Positions 30,608 to 31,314 of a stretch of 31,314 nucleotides of DNA are shown one piece after another. This DNA is from an uncultured Collinsella sp. (lineage in GTDB: Bacteria > Actinomycetota > Coriobacteriia > Coriobacteriales > Coriobacteriaceae), in NCBI GenBank assembly GCA_900551815.1, contig URXE01000027.1, positions 1-31,314 on the forward strand. The letters are read 5' to 3'. The position numbers were made by a program, and so were the translations under genes. Under the pieces are notes generated by a model that worked only from the letters and a program-made list of their open reading frames with translations, had not been told where the DNA came from and ran no database searches. Numbering within the stretch: position 1 is the stretch's first letter; every line of letters begins with the position of its first letter.

Positions 30608-31314
30608 TTACTTGTCGGTGCCTAGCTTGTGCGGTTTGTAGGCGAGGGCGCTGACGAGTGCATCGGCAGCGGATTTGACAGCCGCCGGCTGCGGATCGTT
30701 AACGTGATCCTCGGGATGCACGGGCAGGTCCTTCTTGACGGCATCGTGGATGAGCTTAAGGTACTCGGTCACGCCCGCGTTCGAGAGGTGCGTGCCATCG
30801 CCATCGAACAGATCATTGCGGTTGGCACTATATCCGTACCAGTCGATAACGCGTACATTCTTGTAGCGCGTGGCGGCGTTGGCGATGGCCTGGTTCGTGG
30901 AGCCGACCCACGGCTGCGGGCTACGCGTGTTTACAAATACGACAATACGCTGCTCGCCGGCGTCGGCCATGATCGCATCGACCTGGGCGTCCGTTACCAA
31001 ACCGTTGGTGCCCAGGGCAAAGACCACGATCTTGCCGGCAAGGTTCTGCTGGATATAGCCCTCAAATGTCGCGCGGCCCGCATCAAACTGGCGGCCCTTT
31101 TCGGCATCGATATGGCTGTGCGGGAACACACCGTCAAAGGAATCAACGGCGCGCAGCGACACGGAGTCACCGATCATCAACAGGTCGTAGGAGCCATCGG
31201 GGAAGCCGTCGTTGTCCTTTTCGGTGTCGTCGGCCGCCTGCTGGTCGGTGGGCGCGGTGTTTTTGGCTTCCTTGTTTAGGATTTCGGCGCCCTCGCCGCT
31301 CAGCGCGGATGTGT
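30608..31314 (-). CDS. OatA-like O-acetyltransferase, C-terminal SGNH domain (partial)
   Basis: The minus-strand frame is open from its stop at 30608 to the window edge, so the N-terminal part is missing. The visible 235 residues begin with a Thr/Asp/Glu-rich linker. An SGNH hydrolase domain follows: block I LLMIGDSVSLRAV (catalytic Ser), block III ALGTNG, and block V DGTHLSNAG (catalytic Asp and His). The sequence of this domain, including the DAEKGRQF segment, is typical of OatA-type proteins. In these an acyltransferase-3 membrane domain passes acetyl groups to the external SGNH domain for O-acetylation of peptidoglycan or another glycan. That membrane domain should lie just outside the window. 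Confidence 0.85.
   Translation of the reverse strand, partial: TSALSGEGAEILNKEAKNTAPTDQQAADDTEKDNDGFPDGSYDLLMIGDSVSLRAVDSFDGVFPHSHIDAEKGRQFDAGRATFEGYIQQNLAGKIVVFALGTNGLVTDAQVDAIMADAGEQRIVVFVNTRSPQPWVGSTNQAIANAATRYKNVRVIDWYGYSANRNDLFDGDGTHLSNAGVTEYLKLIHDAVKKDLPVHPEDHVNDPQPAAVKSAADALVSALAYKPHKLGTDK

Overview
This is a high-GC bacterial window of about 31 kb with dense, short-spaced genes. The content points to an anaerobic actinobacterium of the class Coriobacteriia, most like Collinsella. The clues are a complete Ech-type energy-conserving hydrogenase, a clostridial-type iron-sulfur flavin oxidoreductase, DUF362 ferredoxin proteins, and an NRAMP-related magnesium transporter whose altered motifs resemble the group known from Eggerthella. 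The genus is an inference from gene content; no marker gene was compared.

Layout. Positions 1-51 are the 3' half of an initiator tRNA, followed by a terminator and then a striking array of ten 15-bp half-sites, alternating in orientation every 40-41 bp (141-518). A dienoyl-CoA-reductase-like flavoenzyme follows (661-2691). An AT-rich island then precedes a lone IS3 OrfA-like helix-turn-helix gene (3130-3534). The ech operon (3716-9387) encodes a fused EchA-EchB membrane protein, then EchC, EchD, EchE and EchF; both NiFe cysteine pairs are intact. It converges on a two-component system (9688-11459, minus) across a 28-bp perfect inverted repeat. Divergent from the kinase is an ABC-2 exporter operon (11657-14984). 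A MacB/FtsX-type ABC pair follows (15101-18501), then a DUF362 iron-sulfur protein (18612-19817). A membrane-anchored hydrolase (20069-21034, minus) converges on that gene across another inverted-repeat element.

The right part holds a hemolysin III/PAQR protein, a CNNM/CorC protein (22015-23388) and, directly behind it, a stand-alone relative of the cyanophycin synthetase N domain that keeps an HxxEH motif (23413-24279). Then come a YtxH-like protein coupled to a PRC-barrel protein, a membrane-anchored polysaccharide deacetylase whose metal and catalytic residues are substituted (25633-27039), and a long structured leader. The leader precedes a PRC/MgtE-N/CBS membrane protein and an NRAMP-related (NRMT-like) transporter (27360-30475). 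The window ends inside an OatA-like O-acetyltransferase on the minus strand.

The genes fit a fermentative cell that handles excess reductant with Ech (reduced ferredoxin to H2 with ion pumping), flavin reductases and ferredoxins. The rest is mainly envelope upkeep, export and Mg2+ balance. Four families of non-coding repeats occupy the intergenic gaps. One of them, present in three copies just after stop codons, itself supplies the TAG stop of two genes.
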